Part shown: piece after piece, positions 23,855 to 32,076 of the stretch
How the letters are laid out: every line of letters starts with the position of its first letter
Numbering within the stretch: position 1 is the stretch's first letter
Source: Clostridium vitabionis
GTDB lineage: Bacteria; Bacillota; Clostridia; Lachnospirales; Lachnospiraceae
Assembly (NCBI RefSeq): GCF_015351765.1
Contig: NZ_JADKQA010000002.1
Span: 268,913 to 332,912, forward strand
Direction of reading: 5' to 3'
DNA length: 64,000 nt
Notes under the pieces: model-generated
Seen by the model: only the letters and a program-made list of their open reading frames with translations
Database searches by the model: none
What the model was told of the DNA's origin: nothing
Made by a program: the position numbers and the translations under genes

Positions 23855-24679
23855 TTGTTATCATTGAAGACAGATTTACCGCTGGGAAGAAAAAACGCCC
23901 TTCCGGCGAAGAAGTCAATCAATCTCTATATTGTCGAGAGCCACAAAAAGCAGAATGTGATCTCCCTTAGCCTATTTGGCGTGTACCTGGTTGGGCTCTA
24001 CCTCTTCACGCGGTTTGCGGTCATCGGGCAGCTCCAGAGGGTGAATGCGCTCGAACAGCAGTATAGCGGCACCAAACAGCAATATGCGCTTCTGCAGTCG
24101 GAAAACTCCGATTATAACCAGATCCTCCAGGCGTACAGCCATTATGGCGACGGCGGCCTGAACAGTGATGAGAGCGCCCTGCAGGACCGCCTCGATATTC
24201 TGAAGATCGCGGAGGAGCAGATTCTCGAAAAGGATGCGCTCGAGAGCATTTCGGTCACCGGAAATCAGGCGACACTGGTGATCAACACCGAGAAGCTGGC
24301 AAATGTCTCGTCCCTGGCGGCCGATCTTGAGAACTATAGCATTGTCTCCTATGTGACGGTCAGCACGTCCACCCGGGATGAGGCGTCCGCAAGGACGTAT
24401 TCCGGGCAGGGTTCCGGGGGAAATGTGCCGGCGGGGACCCCGGCTGCCAGTGTGGTCGTGTCGACCATGGATATCTATTTTAAGCCGGCGGCCTCGACGC
24501 AGGCGGCGGAGAGCGGCGCGGATGGCGCGCAGGACGGCGATGATGCGGCTTCCCAAGCGGCGGAGAGCGGCGCGGATGGCGCGCAGGACGGCGATGATGC
24601 GGCTTCCCAGGCGGCGGGGAGCGGCGCCGATGGCGCGCAGGAGAGCCAGGAGTCGTCCACGGAGGGAGGCGAAGGATGA
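23855..24679 (+). CDS. pilN: type IV pilus assembly protein PilN-like, with acidic C-terminal repeats
   Basis: A 274-residue bitopic protein. A cytosolic N-terminus (about 1-35; LPLGRKNALPAKKSINLY resembles the PilM-binding tail), one membrane helix (36-55, VISLSLFGVYLVGLYLF) and a coiled coil (about 60-100) are followed by a small alpha/beta domain. The tail has two and a half copies of an 18-residue repeat (QAAESGADGAQDGDDAAS; 54 bp each, 24492-24645), not a normal PilN feature. It starts at TTG 23855 after AGAGGGA. Its stop overlaps pilO. Confidence 0.75.
   Translation: MLSLKTDLPLGRKNALPAKKSINLYIVESHKKQNVISLSLFGVYLVGLYLFTRFAVIGQLQRVNALEQQYSGTKQQYALLQSENSDYNQILQAYSHYGDGGLNSDESALQDRLDILKIAEEQILEKDALESISVTGNQATLVINTEKLANVSSLAADLENYSIVSYVTVSTSTRDEASARTYSGQGSGGNVPAGTPAASVVVSTMDIYFKPAASTQAAESGADGAQDGDDAASQAAESGADGAQDGDDAASQAAGSGADGAQESQESSTEGGEG
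24492..24645 (+). repeat. 54-bp in-frame tandem repeat in pilN
   Basis: Nearly identical 54-bp units encoding an 18-residue acidic Ala/Gly/Asp repeat. Copy number can change in steps of 18 residues without breaking the frame. Confidence 0.85.
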
Positions 24680-25377
24680 TGAATCGTAAACTCCGGAAAT
24701 CAGAAATCGCCCTCATTCTTATCCTCACGGTGCTTCTCCTCGGGCTCATTTACTACCAGTTTATCTTCCGTTATGTGCAGGACGCCAAGACGCAGTACGA
24801 CACGGCGGACCTGATGCTGCAGATCCAGCAGGAGGAGCAGAAGAAGGGGAAGATCGAGGACATGAAGGCTGAGATCGAGAAAAATAAGGCCAGCGGGAGC
24901 GGGGAGGTTGCAACCTACGACAACTTAAAAAATGAAATCAACGCGCTGAATGACATTTTTTCTGCCGCGGATTCCTTTAACTTTACCTTTTCCCAGGCCA
25001 CGGCGTCTGGAACGACGGTGCGCCGCGTGATCAGCGCAAGCTTTACGGCGGCAAATTATCCGGCGGCAAGGGCAATCATCGAAAATCTTCATAATTGCCC
25101 GTACCGCTGCCTGATCACCGACATTTCCCTCACCTCGGCGGGATCGCAGGGGGAGAACCAGTCCCTGGCGGATGTGCAGCCCAACCTCAACACCGACAGG
25201 ATCAGCGCCACGCTGAATGTCACGTTCTTTGAGACACTCTATGACGCCACGACGACCGACGGGGTCCAGGTCGAGGACGATAGTAACACGAAGGACGGAG
25301 ACCGCCCGCTGACGGACATCCTCTCGGAGGAGCGCGAGAGGTACGAGAGCGAGGGAGCTGACCAGGAGACGCACTGA
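24676..25377 (+). CDS. pilO: type IV pilus assembly protein PilO-like
   Basis: A 233-residue bitopic membrane protein with a short cytosolic start, one helix (about 10-30, IALILILTVLLLGLIYYQFIF), a coiled coil (about 40-80, Lys/Glu-rich) and a C-terminal ferredoxin-like domain. PilO pairs with PilN. It overlaps pilN by four bases with a GGAGGGAGG ribosome site. Confidence 0.75.
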   Translation: MMNRKLRKSEIALILILTVLLLGLIYYQFIFRYVQDAKTQYDTADLMLQIQQEEQKKGKIEDMKAEIEKNKASGSGEVATYDNLKNEINALNDIFSAADSFNFTFSQATASGTTVRRVISASFTAANYPAARAIIENLHNCPYRCLITDISLTSAGSQGENQSLADVQPNLNTDRISATLNVTFFETLYDATTTDGVQVEDDSNTKDGDRPLTDILSEERERYESEGADQETH

Positions 25378-25494
25378 CGCGAGCGGCAGGAGCTGTCAGA
25401 TGCCGTCGGGCTGTGGCAGGAAGCCGGGAATTCCCGACTTCTGGCAAGAACACCCGCCGGCATGGGCAAAGATGCATAACGATCGGAGGAAGCG

Positions 25495-27183
25495 ATGAGG
25501 CAGAAACGTCTGGGGGATATTCTGATTGCCTCCGGCGCCATCACCCAGCAGGAGCTGGATGAAGCGCTGAAGCACAAAAAGCCGGGAGAGCGGATCGGCG
25601 AAACCCTGATCAGCCAGGGATACATCACGCAGCAGGATGTCATCAATTCCCTGCAGCAGCAGCTCGGCATTGACTATATCGACCTGACGAAGACGCAGAT
25701 TGATGCGTCGATGTCCAGGTACATCCCGAAGCAGCTCGCCCAGGACAATGCCATTGTCCCGGTCCGCGTGTCCGGCGGCAATCTCTTTCTCGCGATGGCG
25801 GATCCGCTGAATTTTATGGCTCTTGAGCAGGCGAAAACCACGTCCAAGCTCAGCATTATCCCCATGATCGCCAAAAAAGAGGCGGTCGAGCACGCGATCA
25901 ATGTGCTGTACGGGAATGTGTCCGCCACGGAGGCCATGGCACAGATGCGCGCCGAGGCCGGGTTCACCGCCGATGAGGTCGATGCGGCGGAACCGGGGGG
26001 AAATGAGGCTGTCGAGGGGCCGACCATCCGGCTGGTTAATTCCATTTTCAACCGCGCTCTGGATGAGAACAGCTCTGATATCCATATCGAGCCGGTAGGG
26101 GATCACATGGACATCCGCATGCGCATCGACGGGCGCCTGCACAAGACGCTGGAGATTCCGAAGGATCTGATCGATCCGGTGATCTCGCGGATCAAGGTGA
26201 TGGCCCGGATGAACATTGTGGAAAGGCGGATCCCGCAGGACGGGCGCATCGACTATAAGGATCGGGACGGTTCGCCGGTCAATATGCGTGTGAACACGCT
26301 GCCGACCATCTACGGGGAGAAAATCGTTGTCCGCATCCTCGGGCGCAACCAACGGATGCTGACGCGTGAGGGCATTGGCCTGGTATTTGACGAGGACAAC
26401 GAGAAACTTAACCGGCTTCTCGCCAATACGAGCGGCGTCATCATGCTTGTCGGCCCCACCGGTTCCGGCAAAACCTCAACCATGTTCACGCTCCTCCAGG
26501 AGCTGATCAATGAACAGATCAATGTCGTCACGCTGGAGGATCCGGTGGAGTACAACATCCCGGGCGCGACGCAGGTGCAGATCAATGAGAAGGTCGGGCT
26601 GACCTTCGCGAGCGGCCTGCGCGCGATTCTCCGCCAGGACCCCGATATTATCTGCGTCGGGGAAATCCGTGACGGGGAGACCGCCGAGATTGCGATGCGC
26701 GCGGCGATCACCGGGCACCTTGTCTTCACAACCATCCACACGGAGGACGCAGTCTCTGCGATCGACCGCCTGAAAGACATGGGCGTCGAGCCGTACCTGA
26801 TTTCCGCCGGACTTCGCGGGATTATTTCCCAGCGGCTGCTCCGGCGGGTTTGCGGACACTGCCGGACGGAATATACCCCGGATGCGCGGTTACTCGCCTT
26901 GCCGGGGATCAATGCCTATCCCGGGCGGAAGTATTACCACGGCGCCGGCTGCGACCAGTGCTTCCACACGGGCTACCGCGGGCGGATCGGCGTGTTTGAG
27001 ATTCTGCTCATGAATGACGAGCTGCGCCGCTGCATCACCGGGAATGTGGACAAGCAGACATTCCGTGAGGCCGCGCAGAGGACCGCGCGGTACACCACGA
27101 TGCTCCAGCACGCGGATCAGCTCGCGGAGAAGGGGATCACCACCGTCGAGGAAATCTGCCGGACAATCATGGTGACGGATTAG
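25495..27183 (+). CDS. pilB: pilus extension ATPase PilB with N-terminal MshEN domain
   Basis: A 562-residue hexameric motor that drives pilin assembly. The N-terminus has two tandem MshEN motifs, RLGDILIASGAITQQEL (from residue 5) and RIGETLISQGYITQQDV (from residue 33), the known c-di-GMP-binding arrangement in MshE-type ATPases. Motif I has Lys where Gln is usual. The ATPase core has Walker A VGPTGSGKTS (about 318-327), Walker B VTLEDPVEY, and the four-Cys zinc element CGHCRTEY...CDQCFHTGYRG. It follows pilO by 117 bases. Confidence 0.93.
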   Translation: MRQKRLGDILIASGAITQQELDEALKHKKPGERIGETLISQGYITQQDVINSLQQQLGIDYIDLTKTQIDASMSRYIPKQLAQDNAIVPVRVSGGNLFLAMADPLNFMALEQAKTTSKLSIIPMIAKKEAVEHAINVLYGNVSATEAMAQMRAEAGFTADEVDAAEPGGNEAVEGPTIRLVNSIFNRALDENSSDIHIEPVGDHMDIRMRIDGRLHKTLEIPKDLIDPVISRIKVMARMNIVERRIPQDGRIDYKDRDGSPVNMRVNTLPTIYGEKIVVRILGRNQRMLTREGIGLVFDEDNEKLNRLLANTSGVIMLVGPTGSGKTSTMFTLLQELINEQINVVTLEDPVEYNIPGATQVQINEKVGLTFASGLRAILRQDPDIICVGEIRDGETAEIAMRAAITGHLVFTTIHTEDAVSAIDRLKDMGVEPYLISAGLRGIISQRLLRRVCGHCRTEYTPDARLLALPGINAYPGRKYYHGAGCDQCFHTGYRGRIGVFEILLMNDELRRCITGNVDKQTFREAAQRTARYTTMLQHADQLAEKGITTVEEICRTIMVTD

Positions 27184-27277
27184 AAGGCTGTGGCGGGGAA
27201 CACAGAAGCCGGGGCGGGGAAGCCGCGGGAACAAAAGTGCACAGGCAGGGGCCTGCGCAGAAGCGGAGGTACATAGG

Positions 27278-28342
27278 ATGACAGAGATCAGCTTGGAGGA
27301 TCTGGTCGCCCTGGCGGCCGGGAAGGGCGCCTCGGATATCCACTTGATTTACGGCCTTCCTCCCAAATGCCGGGTCAATGGCGAACTCACCGACCTCGCG
27401 CCGGGGATTCTCGGCGACGATGCATGCAGAAGCCTTGCCGGGCAGGCCGCGGGCGGACGCCTGGAGGAGCTGGACCACATCGGGGAGATCGATCTTGCCC
27501 GGACCATCAGCGGGGCGAGGTGCAGGATCAACCTGTTTCACCAGCAGGGGCACCTCAGCATGGCGCTCCGGATCCTCAGCGATCACATCCCGGATCTCGA
27601 GGAGCTCGGCGTCCCGCCGGCCGTCCTGGAATTTCCCGGATACCGGAAGGGCATCATCCTGGTGACCGGCGAGACCGGATCGGGCAAATCGACGACGCTT
27701 GCCGCGATTCTTGACCGGATCAACCACACCAGGCGCGGGCACATCATCACGATGGAAGACCCGGTCGAGTATATCTACAAGCCGGACAAATGCATTGTCA
27801 ACCAGCGGGAGATCGGGACGGACACGAGGGATTACGCCTCCGCGATGCGGGCAGTCCTCCGGGAGGACCCGGATATTATCCTGATCGGGGAAATGCGTGA
27901 TCCGGAAACGATGCTCACCGCGATGACGGCGGCGGAGACTGGCCACCTGGTGTTTGCCACCCTGCATACCAGCTCGGCGGTTGATTCGGTCGACCGAATT
28001 GTCAGCTCCTTTGACGCGAATCGCCGGGATCAGATTCGCATGGAGCTCTCGATGACGCTCAGGGCGGTTCTCTCGCAGCAGCTCCTGCCGCGGGCGGACC
28101 GGAAGGGAAGGGCGCTTGCCTGCGAGTGCATGATCAGCACCGCGGCTATTCGCAACCTCATCCGCGAGGGCAAGACCCCGCAGATGTCCTCTATCATGCT
28201 GGCAAATGCGAGCGAGGGCAGTATCACGATGGACAACTGCCTTGCCCGCCTTGTCCGTGAGGGGACGGTCACGAGAGAGACCGCGCTGGAAGCGGCGAAT
28301 GACCAGGAATTTCTCAAAAAGAGGCTTTCCACATACGGGTGA
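27278..28342 (+). CDS. pilT: pilus retraction ATPase PilT
   Basis: A 354-residue ATPase that depolymerises the pilus. Walker A is VTGETGSGKSTT (about 130), then ITMEDPVEYIY and LIGEMRDPETM, and the PilT-specific HLVFATLHTSSAVDSVDRI. No zinc element and no MshEN domain, as expected for PilT. The presence of both motors predicts twitching or DNA uptake. Confidence 0.93.
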   Translation: MTEISLEDLVALAAGKGASDIHLIYGLPPKCRVNGELTDLAPGILGDDACRSLAGQAAGGRLEELDHIGEIDLARTISGARCRINLFHQQGHLSMALRILSDHIPDLEELGVPPAVLEFPGYRKGIILVTGETGSGKSTTLAAILDRINHTRRGHIITMEDPVEYIYKPDKCIVNQREIGTDTRDYASAMRAVLREDPDIILIGEMRDPETMLTAMTAAETGHLVFATLHTSSAVDSVDRIVSSFDANRRDQIRMELSMTLRAVLSQQLLPRADRKGRALACECMISTAAIRNLIREGKTPQMSSIMLANASEGSITMDNCLARLVREGTVTRETALEAANDQEFLKKRLSTYG

Positions 28343-28378
28343 GGCAGCTGCTTTCACCGGAAAAGACCAAGATCGCTT

Positions 28379-29587
28379 ATGAAGACATATTTGTACAGAG
28401 CACAATCGACAGACGGTTCTGTGGCCAATGGCATTGTCAATGCGGCTGATGAATATCAAGCCGCCGTGCAGGTCCGCCAGCAGTACCCGATCATTCTTTC
28501 GATCAAGGAGCAGAAGGAGAAGAACGGCATCCTTTCCCGGGAGATCAGGACGAACCGCATCGATATCAAGAGCCTGGCTGTCGCCTGCGCGCAGGTCGCC
28601 ATCACGCTGCGCTCCGGCATACCGCTTGCGCGGTGCATGGAACTCATCGGGAATCAGACGGAGAATAAGACCGTCCGCAGGATTTTCCAGAAAACGGCGG
28701 AAGATGTCTCCGCGGGAAATGGCCTTGCCGACAGCTTTGAGCGTAACGGGCCGAAGCTGCCCGTCACGTTCATTGAGACCGTCCGCGCCGGTGAGGAGAC
28801 CGGCAACATCGAGCAGTCCTTCCAATCGATGGCGGATTACTATGACAAGCTGAACAGGACACGCCAGAAAGTGCGGCAGGCACTGATTTACCCGGTATTC
28901 GTCCTCACGGTGGCGGTGATCGTCCTCATCATCGTCATGGTGTTCGTCATTCCCTCCTTGGCAAATGCATTTGCCGATCTCGGCGGCCGGCTTCCTCTCC
29001 TCACAAACCTGCTCATCGCGATGTCGAAATTCACTTCCCGTTGGTGGGCGCTCATCGCGCTCGTCATCGTCGCTGCCATTCTGGCCTGGAGATTCTATGT
29101 CCGGACGCCGAAGGGGCGGGAAGTGCAGGGCGTCGCACAGCTGAAAATGCCCATCTGGGGCAATATCCGCAGGATGAACGGCGCGGCGCATTTTGCCAGC
29201 ACGATGTCGATGCTGATCCGCGCCGGCATCACGGTCGACCACGCCGTGGAGATCACCGGGAAGACGCTGGACAACTACATCATGCAGTCCCAGATCGCGA
29301 AAGTCCCGGAGCGCCTGGAGGAAGGGCATTCCCTGGGCGACAGCCTGAAAGACTGCGACAGCTTTCCGCAGACCCTGCGGGAAATGTGCGCGATTGGCGA
29401 GGAATCCGGCGACCTCGACCAGACCCTCAAGGTCATCGGCGATTTCTATGAGAACGAGACAGACAACGCGACCAAGCAGGCGCTCGCGAAGCTCGACCCG
29501 ATCATCCTGGCTGCGCTCGCGGTCTTCACGGGATTCATTGTCATCTCCATCTATCTGCCGATGTTCACGATCTACAACTATATGTAG
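28379..29587 (+). CDS. pilC: pilus inner-membrane platform protein PilC
   Basis: A 402-residue polytopic protein with two GspF domains (about 65-190 and 270-390). Signatures are TLRSGIPLARCMELIGNQTEN and ETVRAGEETGNIEQSFQ in the first, and TMSMLIRAGITVDHAVEITG and AIGEESGDLDQTL in the second. Membrane helices occur near 165-195, 215-235 and 370-395. It anchors PilB and PilT at the membrane. A large stem-loop follows. Confidence 0.92.
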   Translation: MKTYLYRAQSTDGSVANGIVNAADEYQAAVQVRQQYPIILSIKEQKEKNGILSREIRTNRIDIKSLAVACAQVAITLRSGIPLARCMELIGNQTENKTVRRIFQKTAEDVSAGNGLADSFERNGPKLPVTFIETVRAGEETGNIEQSFQSMADYYDKLNRTRQKVRQALIYPVFVLTVAVIVLIIVMVFVIPSLANAFADLGGRLPLLTNLLIAMSKFTSRWWALIALVIVAAILAWRFYVRTPKGREVQGVAQLKMPIWGNIRRMNGAAHFASTMSMLIRAGITVDHAVEITGKTLDNYIMQSQIAKVPERLEEGHSLGDSLKDCDSFPQTLREMCAIGEESGDLDQTLKVIGDFYENETDNATKQALAKLDPIILAALAVFTGFIVISIYLPMFTIYNYM

Positions 29588-29642
29588 GGCCAGGGCAGGA
29601 TATGGAAAAGCCGATATTTGTGGAAAACTGCTCAGCGCCACA

Positions 29643-29699
29643 AAGCCGGAAAGGTTTTAAAAAAGACTGCGAGAGGTCTTTTCCAAGCCTTCCCGGCTT
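29643..29699 (+). terminator. long imperfect stem-loop after pilC
   Basis: Outer arms AAGCCGG-AAGG / CCTT-CCCGGCTT and an inner AAAAGAC/GTCTTTT stem. It could attenuate transcription between pilC and the pilin array. There is no clean T-tract after the outer stem. Confidence 0.45.
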
Positions 29700-29745
29700 A
29701 TAATGAATATATACAGAAACGTAACAAAATGCGATCAATTTTCTC

Positions 29746-29774
29746 TTTACATTCTGTCAATCGGGGACTAAGAT
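29746..29774 (+). promoter_or_regulatory. probable promoter of the pilin array
   Basis: TTTACA (29746-29751) and TAAGAT (29769-29774), 17 bases apart. The start would be near 29781, at the beginning of a folded leader. Confidence 0.5.
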
Positions 29775-29778
29775 AGGT

Positions 29779-29832
29779 CACTGGAAAGGAAACTATTCCA
29801 AGGAACCTTCCCGGTTTCCCGGGAGGACAGTG
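29779..29832 (+). other. structured 5' leader of the first pilin gene
   Basis: An outer stem CACTG/CAGTG (29779-29783, 29828-29832) encloses GGAA-TTCC (29783-29799) and an eight-pair hairpin (29807-29826, TCCCGG/CCGGGA core). It forms a three-way junction just before the ribosome site AAAGGGAG. It does not match the c-di-GMP-I (GEMM) consensus by eye. Confidence 0.4.
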
Positions 29833-29855
29833 TTGTAAAGGGAGTGAACAATTTT

Positions 29856-30323
29856 ATGAAGAATCTTCTGAACAGAAAATTAAGAAATAAGAAGGGCTTT
29901 ACCCTGGCAGAGCTGCTGATCGTTGTGGCGATCATTGGTGTTCTGGTGGCGATCAGCATTCCGATCTTCACATCGCAGCTGGAGAAGAGCCGTGATGCGG
30001 TTACGCTGTCCAATATCAGAGCGGCGTATGCCGAGGCACAGACTGCAGAACTTACTCAGTCAAGCGATACGACAAATGGTGTCACGTACACGCCAGACGC
30101 TTCTAAGGGAACAGCTACGGTTGAGGTAAAGGGTGTTGTTTCCAAGGGAACTCAAGAGGGTTTGAATAACCTTGATCAGCTTCCGTTCGGCAACCTTGTG
30201 AGTGGCAAAGACAAATGGGAAGCTAAGGGGAGTCTCGGTGGTACTGCACAGTCATGGAAACTTACGTTCAGTTATGACGAAAATGGAAAAATTACAAGCG
30301 TGACGGCTGTCGAAGACAAATAA
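29856..30323 (+). CDS. type IV major-pilin-like protein 1
   Basis: A 155-residue prepilin. A basic leader ends in KKGFTLAELLIVVAIIGVLV; cleavage by the prepilin peptidase falls between Gly and Phe, and the +5 Glu is present. The hydrophobic N-terminal helix packs in the pilus core. The C-terminal domain (about 50-155) is Thr/Lys-rich and unlike those of its neighbours. The ATG at 29856 sits 12-13 bases after AAAGGGAG; an in-frame GTG at 29844 is too close to it. The gene is first in the pilin array and followed by a terminator, so it may be the main product. Confidence 0.85.
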   Translation: MKNLLNRKLRNKKGFTLAELLIVVAIIGVLVAISIPIFTSQLEKSRDAVTLSNIRAAYAEAQTAELTQSSDTTNGVTYTPDASKGTATVEVKGVVSKGTQEGLNNLDQLPFGNLVSGKDKWEAKGSLGGTAQSWKLTFSYDENGKITSVTAVEDK

Positions 30324-30344
30324 ATTTGCCTAGAAATTTCTAAT

Positions 30345-30378
30345 GGCCCTCTGGAGTGCATCCGGAGGGTCTTGTTTT
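30345..30378 (+). terminator. intrinsic terminator after pilin 1
   Basis: GGCCCTCTGG / CCGGAGGGTC arms followed by TTGTTTT. Confidence 0.75.
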
Positions 30379-30455
30379 AAAGCAGGTTTTCATTGTTCTG
30401 TGTGTACGATAGCTGGGTTACTCGGAATGATGTCGTATATCATTAAAGGGCGGTC

Positions 30456-30998
30456 ATGATGAAAAAGAATAAGAAAGGTTTCACCCTCGCAGAGCTCCTG
30501 ATCGTTGTTGCCATTATCGGCGTGCTTGTCGCGATCAGCATTCCGATCTTCAGCAGGCAGCTGGAGAAATCAAGGGATGCCGTATCTATCGCGAGCATCC
30601 GCTCCGCTTATGCTGTCGCCATGTCGGATATGCTGACCTATAACGGATATCAGGGAGAAAATGGCTCAGGAACAGGACAAAACAACTATATCCATGAGGA
30701 AAATGGCACAAGAATATATGTCAATCATGCTGGATCGAAATACTATGTTTCTGCGGTATGGGTCAAGGTAAATGTAAAAAGCAAGAAGGCCAATGACTGG
30801 AGCGGGCTTGCGGATAATCTGCCCTTTACTCTTACGGATACGAACAAAAACCCGGCAACAGTGGCTTCTACGCATCCGCACGGAGACATGGGAAAAGATT
30901 TTTCCGAAAATAAGGATACTTATGTCGCGTTCTATTTCGATTCAAAGGGAACGGGAAATTTGCAGTATGCTTATATCTTCCAGAACGGGAAATCATAA
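30456..30998 (+). CDS. type IV major-pilin-like protein 2
   Basis: A 180-residue prepilin with leader MMKKNKK and cleavage motif GFTLAELLIVVAIIGVLVA. The C-terminal domain includes NYIHEENGTRIYVNHAGSKYYVSAVWVK and ends DTYVAFYFDSKGTGNLQYAYIFQ. A decayed relative of this last segment survives at 35155-35301. The nucleotide sequence of the first 30 codons is close to that of pilins 1, 3, 4 and 6, whereas the rest diverges. Confidence 0.85.
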   Translation: MMKKNKKGFTLAELLIVVAIIGVLVAISIPIFSRQLEKSRDAVSIASIRSAYAVAMSDMLTYNGYQGENGSGTGQNNYIHEENGTRIYVNHAGSKYYVSAVWVKVNVKSKKANDWSGLADNLPFTLTDTNKNPATVASTHPHGDMGKDFSENKDTYVAFYFDSKGTGNLQYAYIFQNGKS

Positions 30999-31201
30999 AA
31001 GATCGGTATTTGCCCAGTACCAGTCTGTTTTCCGGGCAGATGCAAATCCAGACAGAGAACGCAGTCAGCTTAAAACGGGGATGGTTTGCGATATGCCGGG
31101 AATGTTCGCAAGATGGCTTGCCAGCGGCTTCTTTGTGAGTATTCCCGGTATATATTGAACAGCTCCGGTGATCAGTAATTCGGAAAGACGGCGATGACAC
31201 G

Positions 31202-31460
31202 ATGAGAAACAAAGACGGCTTCACGCTTGCGGAGCTCCTGATCGTGGTCGCCATTATCGGGGTACTCGCAGCCATCAGCATTCCGATCTTCAGCAGCCAG
31301 ATGAAAAAAGCGAGAGTGGCAGTCAACCAGGCAGATCCAGGCGAATGACAACTACCGAAATAAAGCAACAGACCCATATTAATTTCACAAAATAGACAGC
31401 GCGGAACTGGCCAGCGGCGAATGGAAAGGGGTGACACCGGATGAAGAAAAAACAGAATAG
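31202..31460 (+). pseudogene. type IV pilin 3, broken by frameshift and stop
   Basis: The frame starts MRNKDGFTLAELLIVVAIIG and continues to VAVNQA, then hits TGA at 31346-31348, giving only 48 residues. From 31335 the +1 frame continues plausibly (IQANDNYRNKATDPY, a stop at TAA, then IDSAELASGEWKGVTPDEEK). One inserted base and one nonsense codon therefore disrupt an originally longer pilin. Its end overlaps the start of pilin 4. Confidence 0.7.
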
Positions 31461-32076
31461 GAACGGCTTCACCCTGGCAGAACTCCTGATCGTGGTCGCC
31501 ATCATCGGAGTTCTTGTCGCCATCAGCATTCCGATTTTCAGCTCTCAGCTTGAGAAAGCAAGAGAAGCTACGGATGCGGCGAATATCCGGTCACAGTACG
31601 CGCAGGTGATGGCAGAGGCGATTACCGATGACGGTGATGTCAATGGCTGGAAAATGTTCGGCGCGGTCGAGCTCAAGCAGCAGAAGGATAAATGGCAGAG
31701 CACCGGGCTTGGAAAGAATCTGGAAAGCGTATATAACCGGGTAGAAGGAAAAGATCCCAAAGCAGGCGGAACCGCGTGGGTTGAGTACAAGGATGATCAG
31801 GTCATCCTGCACTATGAAGCGGGAAATGGCTCAGGAAGCGGAAATGCTGGGGGTGGAAGTACTGGTGGAAGTGTCGGTGGCAGTACTGGCGGTAGCAGTG
31901 CCGGAGGAAGCACCGGAGGTGGAAACACTGGTGGCGAAAGCGGCTCTGGTCCTTTAGCAAATCCAGATGATATAAACACGACTACAAAGCTTCCTAATGC
32001 TTTTAATCTCTATTTCCCGGGTAACTTGATAACTCTCGGGAATATTTCTGCACAATATTTTCAAAAAAGTGCCTAA
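31441..32076 (+). pseudogene. type IV pilin 4, 5' part, split by an IS element
   Basis: The N-terminus MKKKQNRNGFTLAELLIVV is a normal prepilin leader. A pilin head (about 30-130), a Gly/Ser-rich linker (about 134-168) and the start of a second domain follow. The native frame is cut after QKS at the AAAAGTG duplication; the last residue and stop come from the IS. The 3' part lies at 34519-34914 in the same frame. Without the IS the product would be about 340 residues. Confidence 0.8.

Noticed and set aside
27167-29641. 824-residue open frame on the minus strand opposite pilT and pilC
   Set aside because: Plus-strand genes have all expected motifs; the minus frame is Arg/His/Asp-rich nonsense typical of antisense frames in GC-rich DNA.
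29643-29832. c-di-GMP-I (GEMM) riboswitch before the pilins
   Set aside because: I could not find the GGCAAACC and GACGCAAAGCC consensus strings in the leader; reported only as a structured leader.
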